A stretch of 64,000 nt of DNA from Chitinimonas arctica (GTDB lineage Bacteria > Pseudomonadota > Gammaproteobacteria > Burkholderiales > Chitinimonadaceae): NCBI RefSeq assembly GCF_007431345.1, contig NZ_CP041730.1, positions 1,550,001-1,614,000 on the forward strand, in the 5' to 3' direction. Position numbers and translations under genes: made by a program. The notes beneath the pieces were generated by a model that did no database searches, was not told where the DNA came from, and was given only the letters and a program-made list of their open reading frames with translations. Positions 34,103 to 43,024 of the stretch are shown here, piece after piece (the stretch's first letter is position 1; each line of letters starts with the position of its first letter).

Positions 34103-36094
34103 ATGGTGACCCTGGGACTTCGCGGTAAATCCTTGCTGGCCTTGCTGTTGGCATGCGTGCTGGCCTTGCTGCCTGCCGCCGTCATCGGCTGGCAGGTGCT
34201 GGACAGTTTCCGCAACCATTTCGGCCAAGCCTACGCCCGCAACACCACCCTGCTGAACCGCGAAAAGGTCTTCGCGCCGGTATCGCGCGAGCTGGCGCTA
34301 TCGCTCCGGCTGGCGGATTCGCAGGTCACCCGCCAATGGCTGGAGGACGAGGACAACGCGGACAAGCGCAAGTTGTTCTTCCGCGAGGCGGAAGGCTATC
34401 GGCGCGACTTCCGCGACCATTCCTACTTCGTCGTCAACGGCAACAGCCGCCAGTATTACTTCAACGACGGCAAAGGCCCCATCACCAGCACCGCGCGCTA
34501 CCGGCTCGATCCCAAGGTCGAACATGACAACTGGTATTTCGGCACCATGCGCGATACCAGCCATTTCAATATCAATGTCGATCGCGACGTACAGCTGAAT
34601 GTCACCAAGGTCTGGTTCAATGTGGTGGTACACGATGGCGACCGCAAGATCGGCCTGGCGGGAAGCGGGCTGGACCTATCCACCTTCCTGAACGACTTTA
34701 TCGCCAACTACGAGGCGGGGATCACCCCCATGATCCTCGATGGCAAGGGTGCGATCCAGGCCCACCCCGACAAGCGCCTGATCGCTTACAACTCGGCCAC
34801 CCGAAATGCGCCCCGCCAGGACAGCAGCCTGTTCCGCCTGCTGGACGATAGCGGCGACACCGAAAGCCTGCGTACCGCCATGGCCGCCGCCGTCGACAAA
34901 CCTGGCAGCGTCACGGTCTGCTCGGTCGGCCTGAACGGCAAGCCGCAGCTGCTGGCGCTGAGCTATATCCCCGAATTGAAATGGCATGTGGTGACCGCGC
35001 TCGATCTGCGCGCGGCCGAGCTGATCGATCGGCAATGGCTCACGCCGGTACTGCTGACGCTGGCCGCCTTGCTGGTCGCCTTGCTGGCCGGTTTCGCCTA
35101 TGCGGTGGACAAACTGGTATTGCGCCCTCTACGCCAGCTGCAACATACCGCCCAAGCCATGGCGGCCGGCCATTACGAAGTTGCCCTGCCGCAAGGGCGC
35201 CATGACGAGATCGGCCAGCTCAGCGCCGCCTTCGGCGTGATGGCCCGGAAGGTCCGCAGCCACACCGAGGAGCTGGAAAACCGGGTCAGCGAACGCACCA
35301 GGGAGCTGGAACAAGCCAATCTCGAGATGGTTTCGGCGCACAAGAAGATCGACGACTCCATCGATTACGCCAGCCTGATACAGCGCGCCATCCTCCCCAA
35401 TCACCAGCTCGGCAATGCCCTGGGCGAACAGCACGCTGTGCTGTGGCGGCCGCGCGACGTGGTGGGCGGCGATTTCTATGTCTACCGAGCCGACGAGCGC
35501 GGTTGCCTGCTGGGAGTGGTGGACTGCGCCGGCCATGGGGTGCCTGGCGCGCTGATGACCATGTTGGCGCATGCTGCCCTCGACCAGGCCATCGCCGACA
35601 CAGGTACCGCCGACCCCGCCGCCATCCTGGCCAGGACCGACCAGATCGTCCGGCTGATGCTGCGCCATGAGCCGGACCAGCGAGCCTTGGCGACCAATAT
35701 GGATGTCGGCCTGGCCTATGCTGATCTCAAGGCGCGCGAGTTGACCTTCGCCGGCGCCAAGATCTCGCTCTTCCATAGCGACGGCGAAACCGTGGGCGAG
35801 GTGCCCGGCGGGCGCCGCGCGATCGGCGACAAACGGACCGGCGACTATGTGAACACCCGCATCGGCTTGCTGGCCGGCCATACCTTCTATCTGACCACGG
35901 ACGGTTTCCTCGACCAGGCCGGTGGTGAACTGGGTTACGGCTTCGGCAGCAGGCGTTTCACCAGGATGCTGCGCAAGTACGCCCGCCTGCCCCTGGCCGA
36001 ACAAGCGGCGGCCTTCGACGCCACGCTGGCCAGCTACCAAGGCGCGCAATCCCAGCGCGACGATATTACGATGCTATGTTTCCGCTTTGGTTGA
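34103..36094 (+). CDS. siaA: SiaA: membrane PP2C-type phosphatase with cache-like sensor and HAMP domain
   Basis: The 663-residue protein starts with a transmembrane helix (about 8-30), has a periplasmic sensor of about 280 residues, a second helix (about 312-335), a HAMP segment (VLRPLRQLQHTAQAMAAGHYEV), a coiled coil (about 390-430) and a SpoIIE/PP2C phosphatase domain. Metal-binding acids lie in VVGGDFYVY, GVVDCAGHG, TTDGFLDQ and RDDITML. Length and gene order match SiaA of Pseudomonas aeruginosa, which dephosphorylates SiaC in response to an outside signal. It heads siaABCD, 78 bp after the glutamine-synthetase-like gene. Confidence 0.92.
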   Translation: MVTLGLRGKSLLALLLACVLALLPAAVIGWQVLDSFRNHFGQAYARNTTLLNREKVFAPVSRELALSLRLADSQVTRQWLEDEDNADKRKLFFREAEGYRRDFRDHSYFVVNGNSRQYYFNDGKGPITSTARYRLDPKVEHDNWYFGTMRDTSHFNINVDRDVQLNVTKVWFNVVVHDGDRKIGLAGSGLDLSTFLNDFIANYEAGITPMILDGKGAIQAHPDKRLIAYNSATRNAPRQDSSLFRLLDDSGDTESLRTAMAAAVDKPGSVTVCSVGLNGKPQLLALSYIPELKWHVVTALDLRAAELIDRQWLTPVLLTLAALLVALLAGFAYAVDKLVLRPLRQLQHTAQAMAAGHYEVALPQGRHDEIGQLSAAFGVMARKVRSHTEELENRVSERTRELEQANLEMVSAHKKIDDSIDYASLIQRAILPNHQLGNALGEQHAVLWRPRDVVGGDFYVYRADERGCLLGVVDCAGHGVPGALMTMLAHAALDQAIADTGTADPAAILARTDQIVRLMLRHEPDQRALATNMDVGLAYADLKARELTFAGAKISLFHSDGETVGEVPGGRRAIGDKRTGDYVNTRIGLLAGHTFYLTTDGFLDQAGGELGYGFGSRRFTRMLRKYARLPLAEQAAAFDATLASYQGAQSQRDDITMLCFRFG

Positions 36095-36128
36095 CGCTGG
36101 ATTTCACCGATCCGTGCAGGGAGCCGTA

Positions 36129-36671
36129 ATGGAACCACTCGATCTCTTCGACATGCGCGAGCGCTACAATCGTCAGCAGATCATGCTGTGCTTCAATGGC
36201 CCGATATCACGCAGCCTGATAGAAGAAATAGGTAATGCCCTGCGCAATTACCTGGAGGCGGATCACGCCCATCCCTCCGCCGCCATGGATGTCTTCGGGG
36301 TCTATATCGAAATGACCCAGAATATCCGCCATTACGCTCGGCTCAAGGGCTGGCCGGAGCAGGAAGCCGCCGCCACGGTGGTCATCGCGCGCGACCCGCA
36401 GGGCCGCTACGTGGTATCGGCCGGCAACTTGGTCGAACAAGCCGATGGCGAAGTCCTGCTTGCCAAGATCGACGAATTGGCGCCGCTGGACAAAAGCCAG
36501 CTCAAAGCCATGTACAAAGAACAACTGCGCAAGCCGCGCACCGACGATGCCGCCAGCGGGGCCGGCCTGGGCCTGATCGATATTGCCCGCAAGGCCAGCG
36601 AGCCCCTGGTCGGTACCTTGCGCCAGCTGCCCGATGAGCGCGGCTTTATCAGCCTGCGGGCGGTCATCTAA
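36129..36671 (+). CDS. siaB: SiaB: kinase of SiaC
   Basis: This 180-residue protein is a SpoIIAB/GHKL-like kinase that phosphorylates SiaC, as known from Pseudomonas aeruginosa. The N-box asparagine is in EMTQNIRHYA (Asn65) and a glycine-rich ATP-lid segment is SGAGLGLIDIARKA. AGGGAG precedes ATG 36129, which lies 34 bp after siaA. The frame is open further upstream inside siaA, but this start gives the known length. It opposes the phosphatase SiaA. Confidence 0.9.
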   Translation: MEPLDLFDMRERYNRQQIMLCFNGPISRSLIEEIGNALRNYLEADHAHPSAAMDVFGVYIEMTQNIRHYARLKGWPEQEAAATVVIARDPQGRYVVSAGNLVEQADGEVLLAKIDELAPLDKSQLKAMYKEQLRKPRTDDAASGAGLGLIDIARKASEPLVGTLRQLPDERGFISLRAVI

Positions 36672-36695
36672 TCCTCTAGCAATGGGTGTGCGCAT

Positions 36696-37100
36696 ATGAA
36701 CGACTTTTCCATTACGGGCAGCCAGTCCAGCCCCGCCATCCAAGGCAACTGGGAGGACGGGATACTGGCCATGCAAGGCGACTCCTACCCGGAGAATTCC
36801 TACGAACTCTTCCAGCAGGTGTTCCACTGGCTCGAATCCTTTCTGAAGGATGCCAGCCGGCCGCTGACGCTGGAACTGAAATTGCTCTATCTCAATACCA
36901 GCAGCATCAAGGCCATGATGGATATCTTCGATCTGTTGGAAGAAGCCCATCACGCCGGCCAGACGGTGGCGGTCAACTGGCACTACGACCAACGTAACGA
37001 GCGGGTGGCCGAGCTGGCGGCGGAGTTCAAGGAAGACTGCAACTTCCCCTTCGCCATCATCGGCCATGCCACCTCATCGGGGGAGCCCGATGAAACATGA
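36696..37100 (+). CDS. siaC: SiaC: phospho-switch activator of the diguanylate cyclase
   Basis: The 134-residue protein is of the DUF1987/SiaC family, a SpoIIAA-like partner-switch protein. Thr68 in LLYLNTSSIKAMMD is the phosphorylation site known from Pseudomonas aeruginosa, and its position is identical here. Unphosphorylated SiaC binds and activates SiaD. The start has only a weak Shine-Dalgarno. Its last 11 bases overlap the siaD start. Confidence 0.92.
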   Translation: MNDFSITGSQSSPAIQGNWEDGILAMQGDSYPENSYELFQQVFHWLESFLKDASRPLTLELKLLYLNTSSIKAMMDIFDLLEEAHHAGQTVAVNWHYDQRNERVAELAAEFKEDCNFPFAIIGHATSSGEPDET

Positions 37101-37899
37101 CAGCGGCGAACTTGAGGCGCTGATCAAGCGTTTGCTGGCCGACCCGGCAATGCGCGACGACCCGCTGTATTTCGCGCTTAGCCAGTTGTGGCAGCAGTAT
37201 CGGGACTTGCTCAATCGGGTTGAACGCATCACCCATGTGTCGGACGCCTATCAGCATATCGCCCGGCAGCGCGAGCAGAGCCTCAGCATGCGATTCGACA
37301 AGCATTTGCGCCAATTGGAAAAGGTCGCGCGCATTTCCGACCGCTACCAGCAGATGTTGCGCGATCTGAATACCACCTTGCAGGAAGCCTCCACCCACGA
37401 CGCGTTGACCGGCCTGGCCAACCGCCGGCTATTGCTGGAACGGCTGAAGAGCGAAGCCGAACGGAGCGAGCGGAATCAACGGCCATTCTGCGTGGCAATG
37501 GTCGATATCGATCATTTCAAGCGGGTCAATGACCAATACGGCCATGACGCCGGCGACGCCGTCCTGATCGATGTCGCCCAGGTGCTGGAAAGCGAAGTCC
37601 GCGAATACGATTTGTGCGGCCGCTGGGGTGGCGAGGAATTCCTGATCCTGCTGCCGGAAACCGAGCTGGCTACCGCGCTGGCCGTGCTGGAACGGGTCCG
37701 CGACTGCGTGCGGCAACGTCCTATCCAGGTGGAAAAACAGAGCCTGACCCTCACCGTCAGTGCCGGCTTGGCCGAGCATCGCCTCGACCAAGGCTACGCC
37801 GACACGGTCAACCAGGCAGATGCCGCCATGCTGGTTGCCAAACGCAGCGGGCGGGACCGTTGTTGGGCGGGAGAGGCGCCGCCGACGGGGGCGGTCTAG
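37090..37899 (+). CDS. siaD: SiaD: GGDEF diguanylate cyclase
   Basis: The 269-residue enzyme makes cyclic di-GMP from GTP. The N-terminal half (about 1-105) is helical and would form the SiaC-binding stalk. The GGDEF domain begins THDALTGLANRRLLLERL; the catalytic motif is GGEEF, with an intact inhibitory I-site RxxD (REYD) five residues before it, so product feedback is expected. ATG 37090 follows GGGGGAG and overlaps siaC by 11 bp. With SiaC, output rises when SiaA dephosphorylates SiaC, promoting aggregation or biofilm formation in Pseudomonas. Confidence 0.94.
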   Translation: MKHDSGELEALIKRLLADPAMRDDPLYFALSQLWQQYRDLLNRVERITHVSDAYQHIARQREQSLSMRFDKHLRQLEKVARISDRYQQMLRDLNTTLQEASTHDALTGLANRRLLLERLKSEAERSERNQRPFCVAMVDIDHFKRVNDQYGHDAGDAVLIDVAQVLESEVREYDLCGRWGGEEFLILLPETELATALAVLERVRDCVRQRPIQVEKQSLTLTVSAGLAEHRLDQGYADTVNQADAAMLVAKRSGRDRCWAGEAPPTGAV

Positions 37900-38271
37900 A
37901 CACTAGCTTCAGCACGGGCTTTGTAGAGATTGTCCAGACTCCTCTCGCTACTTCATTCGTGAGTGGAGGATTGCATGCTGAATACCCGGACTACACCCAG
38001 CCTGCATCACATTCGGCAATACCCGCCTCCATATGCATACAAGTCTACCTTTACCCTACTTAAATATAGGGTTACAGGGTACTTGCCATTGAATTCTGGC
38101 TAGATCAATGGATTGCGCCTCCCGGAACGGTTTCGGGCTATGCTCGCTGCGCTCAAGGCCATCCCAGCCGGTATATGCAGCTTCTTACAGCTACGCGGTG
38201 AAACGCAATGACAAACGCCCGCGATGCGGCTCGCGGGCGTTCATGTGCCGGCCACCTGGACCAGCCAGCGT
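37900..38271. other. Gene-free stretch after siaD
   Basis: This 372 bp region contains no plausible gene. It is AT-richer than its flanks. ACCCTA (38053-38058) and TAGGGT (38067-38072) form an inverted repeat with an 8-base gap. A hairpin at 38214-38241 ends it and belongs to the DUF4870 gene. Confidence 0.5.
38214..38241 (-). terminator. Hairpin after the DUF4870 gene
   Basis: Eleven-base arms AACGCCCGCGA and TCGCGGGCGTT enclose TGCGGC, 30 bp beyond the stop at 38272. On the minus strand only TTTGTC follows, so it is a moderate terminator. Confidence 0.6.
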
Positions 38272-38622
38272 TTATTTGATCAGGCGCAGATTGAAAGGCA
38301 GTTTGTAGTCAATGCCCTTGCTGGCATTGACGGCTCCGAGGATGCAGAACACCAGGTGTATCACCATGACAACCGGGATCAGGAATGCGCCGATCACCAC
38401 CAAGGTCAGCACCATGCAGGCGATATAGCCCAGCGTCGCGGTAATGGACCAGTTCAGCGCTTCCTTGGCGTGGCTTAGCACATAGGCGTCGTCTTTCTTG
38501 ACCAGGAACACGATAAGCGGCGGGATAAAGCCGAAGATCAAGGTGCCCACCCACGTCAGCACGGCAAAGGTATTGGAATCGGTGGTGCCGGCCGGCGCCG
38601 GATTGGGGTTCATGTCGCTCAC
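38272..38622 (-). CDS. DUF4870 domain membrane protein
   Basis: This 116-residue protein has three or so predicted membrane segments (VLTWVGTLIFGFIPPLIVFLV, ATLGYIACMVLTLVVIGAFL, IPVVMVIHLVFCILGAV) and the DUF4870 signature YVLSHAKEALNWSIT. The gene starts with GTG (38622), with GGGAG eight bases upstream; an ATG three codons further in is too far from it. The family is common in bacteria and has no established function; it may be a small channel-like or stress-related inner-membrane protein. It is monocistronic between siaD and an outer-membrane protein gene. Confidence 0.88.
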   Translation of the reverse strand: MSDMNPNPAPAGTTDSNTFAVLTWVGTLIFGFIPPLIVFLVKKDDAYVLSHAKEALNWSITATLGYIACMVLTLVVIGAFLIPVVMVIHLVFCILGAVNASKGIDYKLPFNLRLIK

Positions 38623-38763
38623 TGCTTTTGCTCCCTGAGGTTATGAGGTGAAGGCATGTCCTCGTCATCATAAGCCAGCCTGGAGAAAAGGCCAGCAAGC
38701 AGGGCCAGATTGGTCGATACCTTGTAGCCTTTGCCGCAGCGAAAAATCATCCCCGGAAAACAG

Positions 38764-38788
38764 AAAAGGTGCCGTGAGGCACCTTTTT
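38764..38788 (-). terminator. Terminator after the outer-membrane barrel gene
   Basis: Arms AAAAGGTGCC and GGCACCTTTT enclose a 4-base loop. The stem-and-U structure works in both directions, and it lies 27 bp after the barrel-gene stop at 38815. Confidence 0.82.
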
Positions 38789-38814
38789 GTTCCAATACAA
38801 CGCGCCAGCGAAGC

Positions 38815-39354
38815 TTAGAAGCGGTAGTCGCCACCCACGGTGAAGGTAGACAGCTTGGCCTTGTCCATCTTGGCGACCTGGCGGTATTCGGCGGTCAGGC
38901 CAACTTCCTTGCTGACGGCGTAGCGGGCGCCGATACCGAACATGCCCTTGGTCTTCTTCTCGCTGGCATTTTCGTAGCCACCGGGCGTGCGCAACTCATA
39001 GGTCGCCTTGACGTTGGTCACGCCGACACGGCCGAACACGCTCAGTTCATTGGTCACCGGCAGCGAACCGACCAGCGAAGCTTCCAGGCCACGGGCCTTC
39101 ACGCTGGCGCGGGAAGCGCCTTCGGTCGCATCGATTTTACCGAAACTACGGTAGCCGACTTCGGCGGCGAAATTCGGGTGGAACTGGTAACCACCGTAGG
39201 CCGACCAGGTGTTGTCGTTCTTGTGGGCGGAGATACCGTCGCCCTTGACTTCCACCTTGCTGCGACCGATATCGCCACCGGCGTAGAAACCTTCAGCGAA
39301 GGCGGGAGCGGCCAGGGCAGCGGCGATAGCGAATACGGCGAATTGCTTTTGCAT
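38815..39354 (-). CDS. Outer-membrane beta-barrel protein (OmpA/opacity-type, small)
   Basis: The 179-residue protein has a signal peptide (MQKQFAVFAIAAALAAPAFA) and alternating strands: EGFYAGGDIGRSKVEV, WSAYGGYQFHPNFAAEVGYRS, LEASLVGSLPVTNELSVFGRVG, GMFGIGARYAVSKEVGLTAEYRQV, ending in TFTVGGDYRF with the terminal aromatic residue needed by the Bam machinery. This is the eight-stranded OmpA-like/OmpW-like pattern. GAGGAT precedes the ATG. No peptidoglycan-binding domain follows, so it is probably a small porin, adhesin or structural barrel. Confidence 0.88.
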   Translation of the reverse strand: MQKQFAVFAIAAALAAPAFAEGFYAGGDIGRSKVEVKGDGISAHKNDNTWSAYGGYQFHPNFAAEVGYRSFGKIDATEGASRASVKARGLEASLVGSLPVTNELSVFGRVGVTNVKATYELRTPGGYENASEKKTKGMFGIGARYAVSKEVGLTAEYRQVAKMDKAKLSTFTVGGDYRF

Positions 39355-39700
39355 GAGTTAATCCTCAAATCAGTTTAGTAATGAAAACGCAAATCCAGGG
39401 CGGCGAATCCTGCGACAAGAGCGTGGCAGCGTGTGTCTGCCGGGATCGCCTCGAACGCATCAAACGGGAAACTACCGCCAGGGCAAGGCATATGCCTGCA
39501 ACATGGAGCCCGACGTCTTTGTGGGATTAGGCCGATGGAAGTTCCGCAGGCATCCGAAAATTTTCAAGAAATCTCCGAGAACCCACCGTGGACCTTCCGC
39601 TCAACCCGCTGATCGCGCGATTGAACCGAATTTTTGCCACGCCACCCTGTGGCAGCCGTTTACCGAAATAGTTTCATTTGACGCACATTACCGGCGCACC
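39355..39700. other. Gene-free stretch upstream of the barrel gene
   Basis: No convincing gene is visible here. Between the barrel gene and the dnaJ terminator it should contain the barrel-gene promoter on the minus strand. I see no clear palindromic operator. Confidence 0.45.
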
Positions 39701-39738
39701 AAAAAAAATGGCCGGCATCCTGTGCCGACCATTTTTTT
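39701..39738 (-). terminator. Intrinsic terminator after dnaJ
   Basis: AAAAAAATGGCCGGCA and TGCCGACCATTTTTTT pair with one G-T position around a short loop, giving on the minus strand a stem with a T run, 17 bp after the dnaJ stop. Confidence 0.9.
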
Positions 39739-39754
39739 CGGGGCGAACCGCGCC

Positions 39755-40882
39755 TCAATTCGAGAAGAAGTCCTTCACCTTGTCCATCCACGAGCTCGCG
39801 CGCGGGTTGTGCTTGGCGTCGTCCTGCATATTGATATGCTCGAACTCGCGCAGCAGTTCCTTCTGCCGCTCGGTCAGTTTGACCGGCGTTTCCACCACGA
39901 CATGGCACATCAGATCGCCGGTGATGGCGCTACGCACGCCCTTGATGCCCTTGCCGCGCAAGCGGAATACCGCACCGGTCTGGGTCTCGGCCGGGATCTT
40001 GAGCTTGACCGCGCCATTGAGCGTGGGGATCTCGATTTCGCCGCCCAGCGCCGCGATGGCGAAGCCGATGGGCATCTCGCAATGCAGGTCGTTGCCCTCG
40101 CGCTCGAACACGCCATGCGCCTTGAGGTGGATCACCACGTAGAGGTCGCCCGGCGGCCCGCCATTCACGCCCGGCTCGCCTTCGCCGCTGAGGCGGATGC
40201 GATCGCCTTCGTCGACGCCGGCGGGAATCTTCACATTCAGCGTCTTCTGCGTCTTGACCCGGCCCTGCCCGCTACAGGAACGGCACGGCTCGGGGATGAC
40301 CTTGCCGGAGCCATGGCAGGTCGGACAGGTCTGTTGCAGCGAGAAGAAGCCCTGCTGCACACGCACCTGGCCATGGCCGCCGCACGTCCCGCAAGTCTTG
40401 GCCTGGGTACCGGGCTTGGCGCCGGAACCATGGCAGATTTCGCACTCTTCGTGGGTCGGGATCTTGATCTTGGTTTCGGTGCCGCGCGCCGCTTCTTCCA
40501 GCGTGATCTCAAGGTTGTAACGCAGGTCCGAGCCGCGGTAGACGTTGGAACGCCCGCCTCGGCCACCGCCGCCGCCACCGCCGAAGATGTCGCCGAAGAT
40601 ATCGCCGAAGGCATCGGCAAAGCCGCCGCCATGACCACCGCCCATACCCGCCTGCGGGTCTACCCCGGCATGGCCGTACTGATCGTAGGCGGCGCGCTTT
40701 TGCTCATCGGACAAGATCTCGTAGGCTTCCTTCGCCTCCTTGAACTTGTCTTCTGCATCCTTTGCGTCGGGATTGCGGTCCGGGTGGTATTTCATCGCCA
40801 GCTTGCGGTAGGACTTCTTGATGTCCTCGTCGCTCGCATCGCGGTTGATACCTAGAATCTCGTAGAAATCTCTTTTCGCCAT
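39755..40882 (-). CDS. dnaJ: Co-chaperone DnaJ (Hsp40)
   Basis: DnaJ delivers unfolded proteins to DnaK and stimulates its ATPase. The 375-residue protein has the J domain with YHPDRNP (HPD motif, about residues 33-38), a glycine-rich region (GGGHGGGFADAFGDIFG), and four zinc-finger repeats: CEICHGSG, CGTCGGHG, CPTCHGSG and CRSCSGQG. The C-terminal substrate-binding domain follows to SWMDKVKDFFSN. It lies downstream of dnaK, separated by a hairpin (40899-40943), and ends at a strong terminator. Confidence 0.97.
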   Translation of the reverse strand: MAKRDFYEILGINRDASDEDIKKSYRKLAMKYHPDRNPDAKDAEDKFKEAKEAYEILSDEQKRAAYDQYGHAGVDPQAGMGGGHGGGFADAFGDIFGDIFGGGGGGGRGGRSNVYRGSDLRYNLEITLEEAARGTETKIKIPTHEECEICHGSGAKPGTQAKTCGTCGGHGQVRVQQGFFSLQQTCPTCHGSGKVIPEPCRSCSGQGRVKTQKTLNVKIPAGVDEGDRIRLSGEGEPGVNGGPPGDLYVVIHLKAHGVFEREGNDLHCEMPIGFAIAALGGEIEIPTLNGAVKLKIPAETQTGAVFRLRGKGIKGVRSAITGDLMCHVVVETPVKLTERQKELLREFEHINMQDDAKHNPRASSWMDKVKDFFSN

Positions 40883-40898
40883 GCTGTTTCCTTACGGC

Positions 40899-40943
40899 AA
40901 AAGCGCAGTGCGCGCTGAAACCACCAGCCCGCACTGCGCTTTT
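40899..40943 (-). terminator. Hairpin between dnaK and dnaJ
   Basis: Fourteen-base perfect arms (AAAAGCGCAGTGCG / CGCACTGCGCTTTT) enclose 17 bases with an inner GCTG/CAGC pair, ending in four T on the minus strand. It lies 14 bp after the dnaK stop. It may end part of the dnaK transcripts, leaving less dnaJ mRNA. Confidence 0.65.
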
Positions 40944-40957
40944 CCCATCAAGCAGAA

Positions 40958-42877
40958 TTATTTCTCGTCTTTGACTTCGGTGAATTCGGCATCCATCACA
41001 TTGCCGTCATCCTGCTTGGCTTCACCGGCGGCCGGCTGCTCGCCCTCGGCACCTTGCTGGGCCGCGTACATCTTCTCGGCCAGCTTGTGCGATGCGCTCA
41101 TCAGGGCTTCCGACTTGGCTTCGATTTCGGCCTTGTCGTCACCCTTCACCACGCCTTCGGCGGCGGTCAGCGCGGTTTCGATCGCGGCCTTTTCGTCGGC
41201 GGCGATCTTGTCGCCGAATTCGGCCAGCGACTTCTTCACCGAGTGGATCAAACCTTCCAGCTGGTTGCGCGCGCCCACCAGTTCGGTCAGCTTCTTGTCT
41301 TCCTCGGCATTGGCTTCGGCATCCTTCACCATGCGCAGGATTTCTTCCTCGGACAGGCCCGAGTTGGCCTTGATGGTGATGTTATTGGCCTTGCCGGTCG
41401 CCTTGTCCTTGGCGGAAACATGCAGGATGCCGTTGGCGTCGATATTGAATTCGACTTCGATCTGCGGAATACCGCGCGCGGCAGCCGGAATGCCTTCCAG
41501 GTTGAACTGACCCAGCGACTTGTTGGCGGCGGCCTTCTCGCGTTCGCCCTGCAGCACATGGATGGTCACGGCGCTCTGGTTGTCGTCGGCCGTCGAGAAT
41601 ACTTGCGAGGCCTTGGTCGGGATGGTGGTGTTCTTGGTGATCAGCTTGGTCATGATGCCGCCCATGGTCTCGATACCGAGGCTCAGCGGGCTCACGTCCA
41701 GCAGCAGCACGTCCTTGCGGTCGCCCGACAGCACCGAACCCTGGATGGCAGCGCCGACGGCGACCGCTTCGTCCGGATTCACGTCGCGGCGCGGCTCCTT
41801 GCCGAACACTTCCTTGACCTTGTCCATCACCTTCGGCATGCGGGTTTGGCCGCCGACCAGGATCACGTCATCGATATCGGAAATCTTCAGGCCGGCGTCC
41901 TTCAAGGCCAATTGGCAAGGCGCAACGGTACGCTCGACCAGGTCTTCCACCAGCGACTCGAACTTGGCGCGGGTGATCTTCATGGCCAAGTGCTTGGGGC
42001 CGGTGGCGTCCATGGTCACGTAAGGCAGGTTGATTTCGGACTGCGTCGTGGACGACAGCTCGATCTTCGCCTTTTCCGCGGCTTCCTTCAGGCGTTGCAG
42101 GGCCATCACGTCGTTCTTCAGATCGATGCCTTGATCCTTCTTGAACTCGGTGACGATGTAATCGATCAGGCGCTGGTCGAAGTCTTCGCCGCCGAGGAAG
42201 GTATCGCCATTGGTGGCCAGCACTTCGAACTGCATATCGCCGTCGACGTCGGCGATCTCGATGATGGAAACGTCGAAGGTACCGCCGCCCAGGTCATAGA
42301 CGGCAATCTTGGCGTCGCCCTTTTCCTTCTTGTCCAGGCCGAACGCCAGTGCCGCGGCGGTCGGCTCATTGATGATGCGCTTTACATCCAGGCCGGCGAT
42401 GCGGCCGGCATCCTTGGTGGCTTGGCGCTGGCTGTCGTTGAAGTAGGCCGGCACGGTGATGACGGCTTCGGTCACTTCCTCGCCCAGGTAGTCCTCGGCG
42501 GTCTTCTTCATCTTGCGCAGCACTTCGGCGCTGATCTGCGGCGGGGCCATCTTCTTGCCGCGCACTTCCACCCAGGCGTCGCCGTTGTCGGCCTTGGCAA
42601 TGGCGTAAGGCATCAGGTCGATGTCCTTCTGCACTTCCTTCTCGTCGAACTTGCGGCCGATCAAACGCTTGACGGCGTACAGCGTGTTCTTCGGATTGGT
42701 GACGGCCTGGCGCTTGGCCGGCGCGCCGACCAGGATCTCGTCGTCATTGGTATAGGCGATGATGGAAGGCGTGGTGCGTGCACCTTCCGCGTTTTCGATC
42801 ACCTTGACGTTGCCGCCTTCGAGCACGGCGACACAGCTATTGGTAGTACCCAGGTCAATGCCAATGATCTTGCCCAT
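40958..42877 (-). CDS. dnaK: Molecular chaperone DnaK (Hsp70)
   Basis: The 639-residue ATP-dependent chaperone begins GKIIGIDLGTTNSCVAV, with the phosphate-2 motif IAVYDLGGGTFDVSI and adenosine site VILVGGQTRMPKV. The interdomain linker is VLLLDVSPLSLGIETMGG. The lid ends with the typical acidic tail NVMDAEFTEVKDEK. ATG 42877 follows GAAGGAAG; the longer frame starting at 42910 adds 11 non-family residues. A sigma-32-like promoter lies upstream at 43025-43053 near the end of grpE, so dnaK can be transcribed from its own heat-shock promoter as well as through grpE. Confidence 0.98.
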   Translation of the reverse strand: MGKIIGIDLGTTNSCVAVLEGGNVKVIENAEGARTTPSIIAYTNDDEILVGAPAKRQAVTNPKNTLYAVKRLIGRKFDEKEVQKDIDLMPYAIAKADNGDAWVEVRGKKMAPPQISAEVLRKMKKTAEDYLGEEVTEAVITVPAYFNDSQRQATKDAGRIAGLDVKRIINEPTAAALAFGLDKKEKGDAKIAVYDLGGGTFDVSIIEIADVDGDMQFEVLATNGDTFLGGEDFDQRLIDYIVTEFKKDQGIDLKNDVMALQRLKEAAEKAKIELSSTTQSEINLPYVTMDATGPKHLAMKITRAKFESLVEDLVERTVAPCQLALKDAGLKISDIDDVILVGGQTRMPKVMDKVKEVFGKEPRRDVNPDEAVAVGAAIQGSVLSGDRKDVLLLDVSPLSLGIETMGGIMTKLITKNTTIPTKASQVFSTADDNQSAVTIHVLQGEREKAAANKSLGQFNLEGIPAAARGIPQIEVEFNIDANGILHVSAKDKATGKANNITIKANSGLSEEEILRMVKDAEANAEEDKKLTELVGARNQLEGLIHSVKKSLAEFGDKIAADEKAAIETALTAAEGVVKGDDKAEIEAKSEALMSASHKLAEKMYAAQQGAEGEQPAAGEAKQDDGNVMDAEFTEVKDEK

Positions 42878-43024
42878 GATGTCTTCCTTCGTATCCAGTA
42901 GAGCCGGCAAAGCCGGCGCGATAAATTAGTTTGCCGGTAGTACGGAGAGCACTCCGTGCCGCGGCGTCGATTCGTTCGGGAACTTTTCCGAAGCGGAAGC
43001 GTCGCCGCCCTACCCTTACCAGCT

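Noticed and set aside
39431..40855. Long plus-strand open frame opposite dnaJ
   Set aside because: The translation is low-complexity antisense to dnaJ and has no family features.
41054..42901. Long plus-strand open frame opposite dnaK
   Set aside because: It is antisense to a certain gene; its Leu/Gly/His-rich composition is typical of shadow frames.
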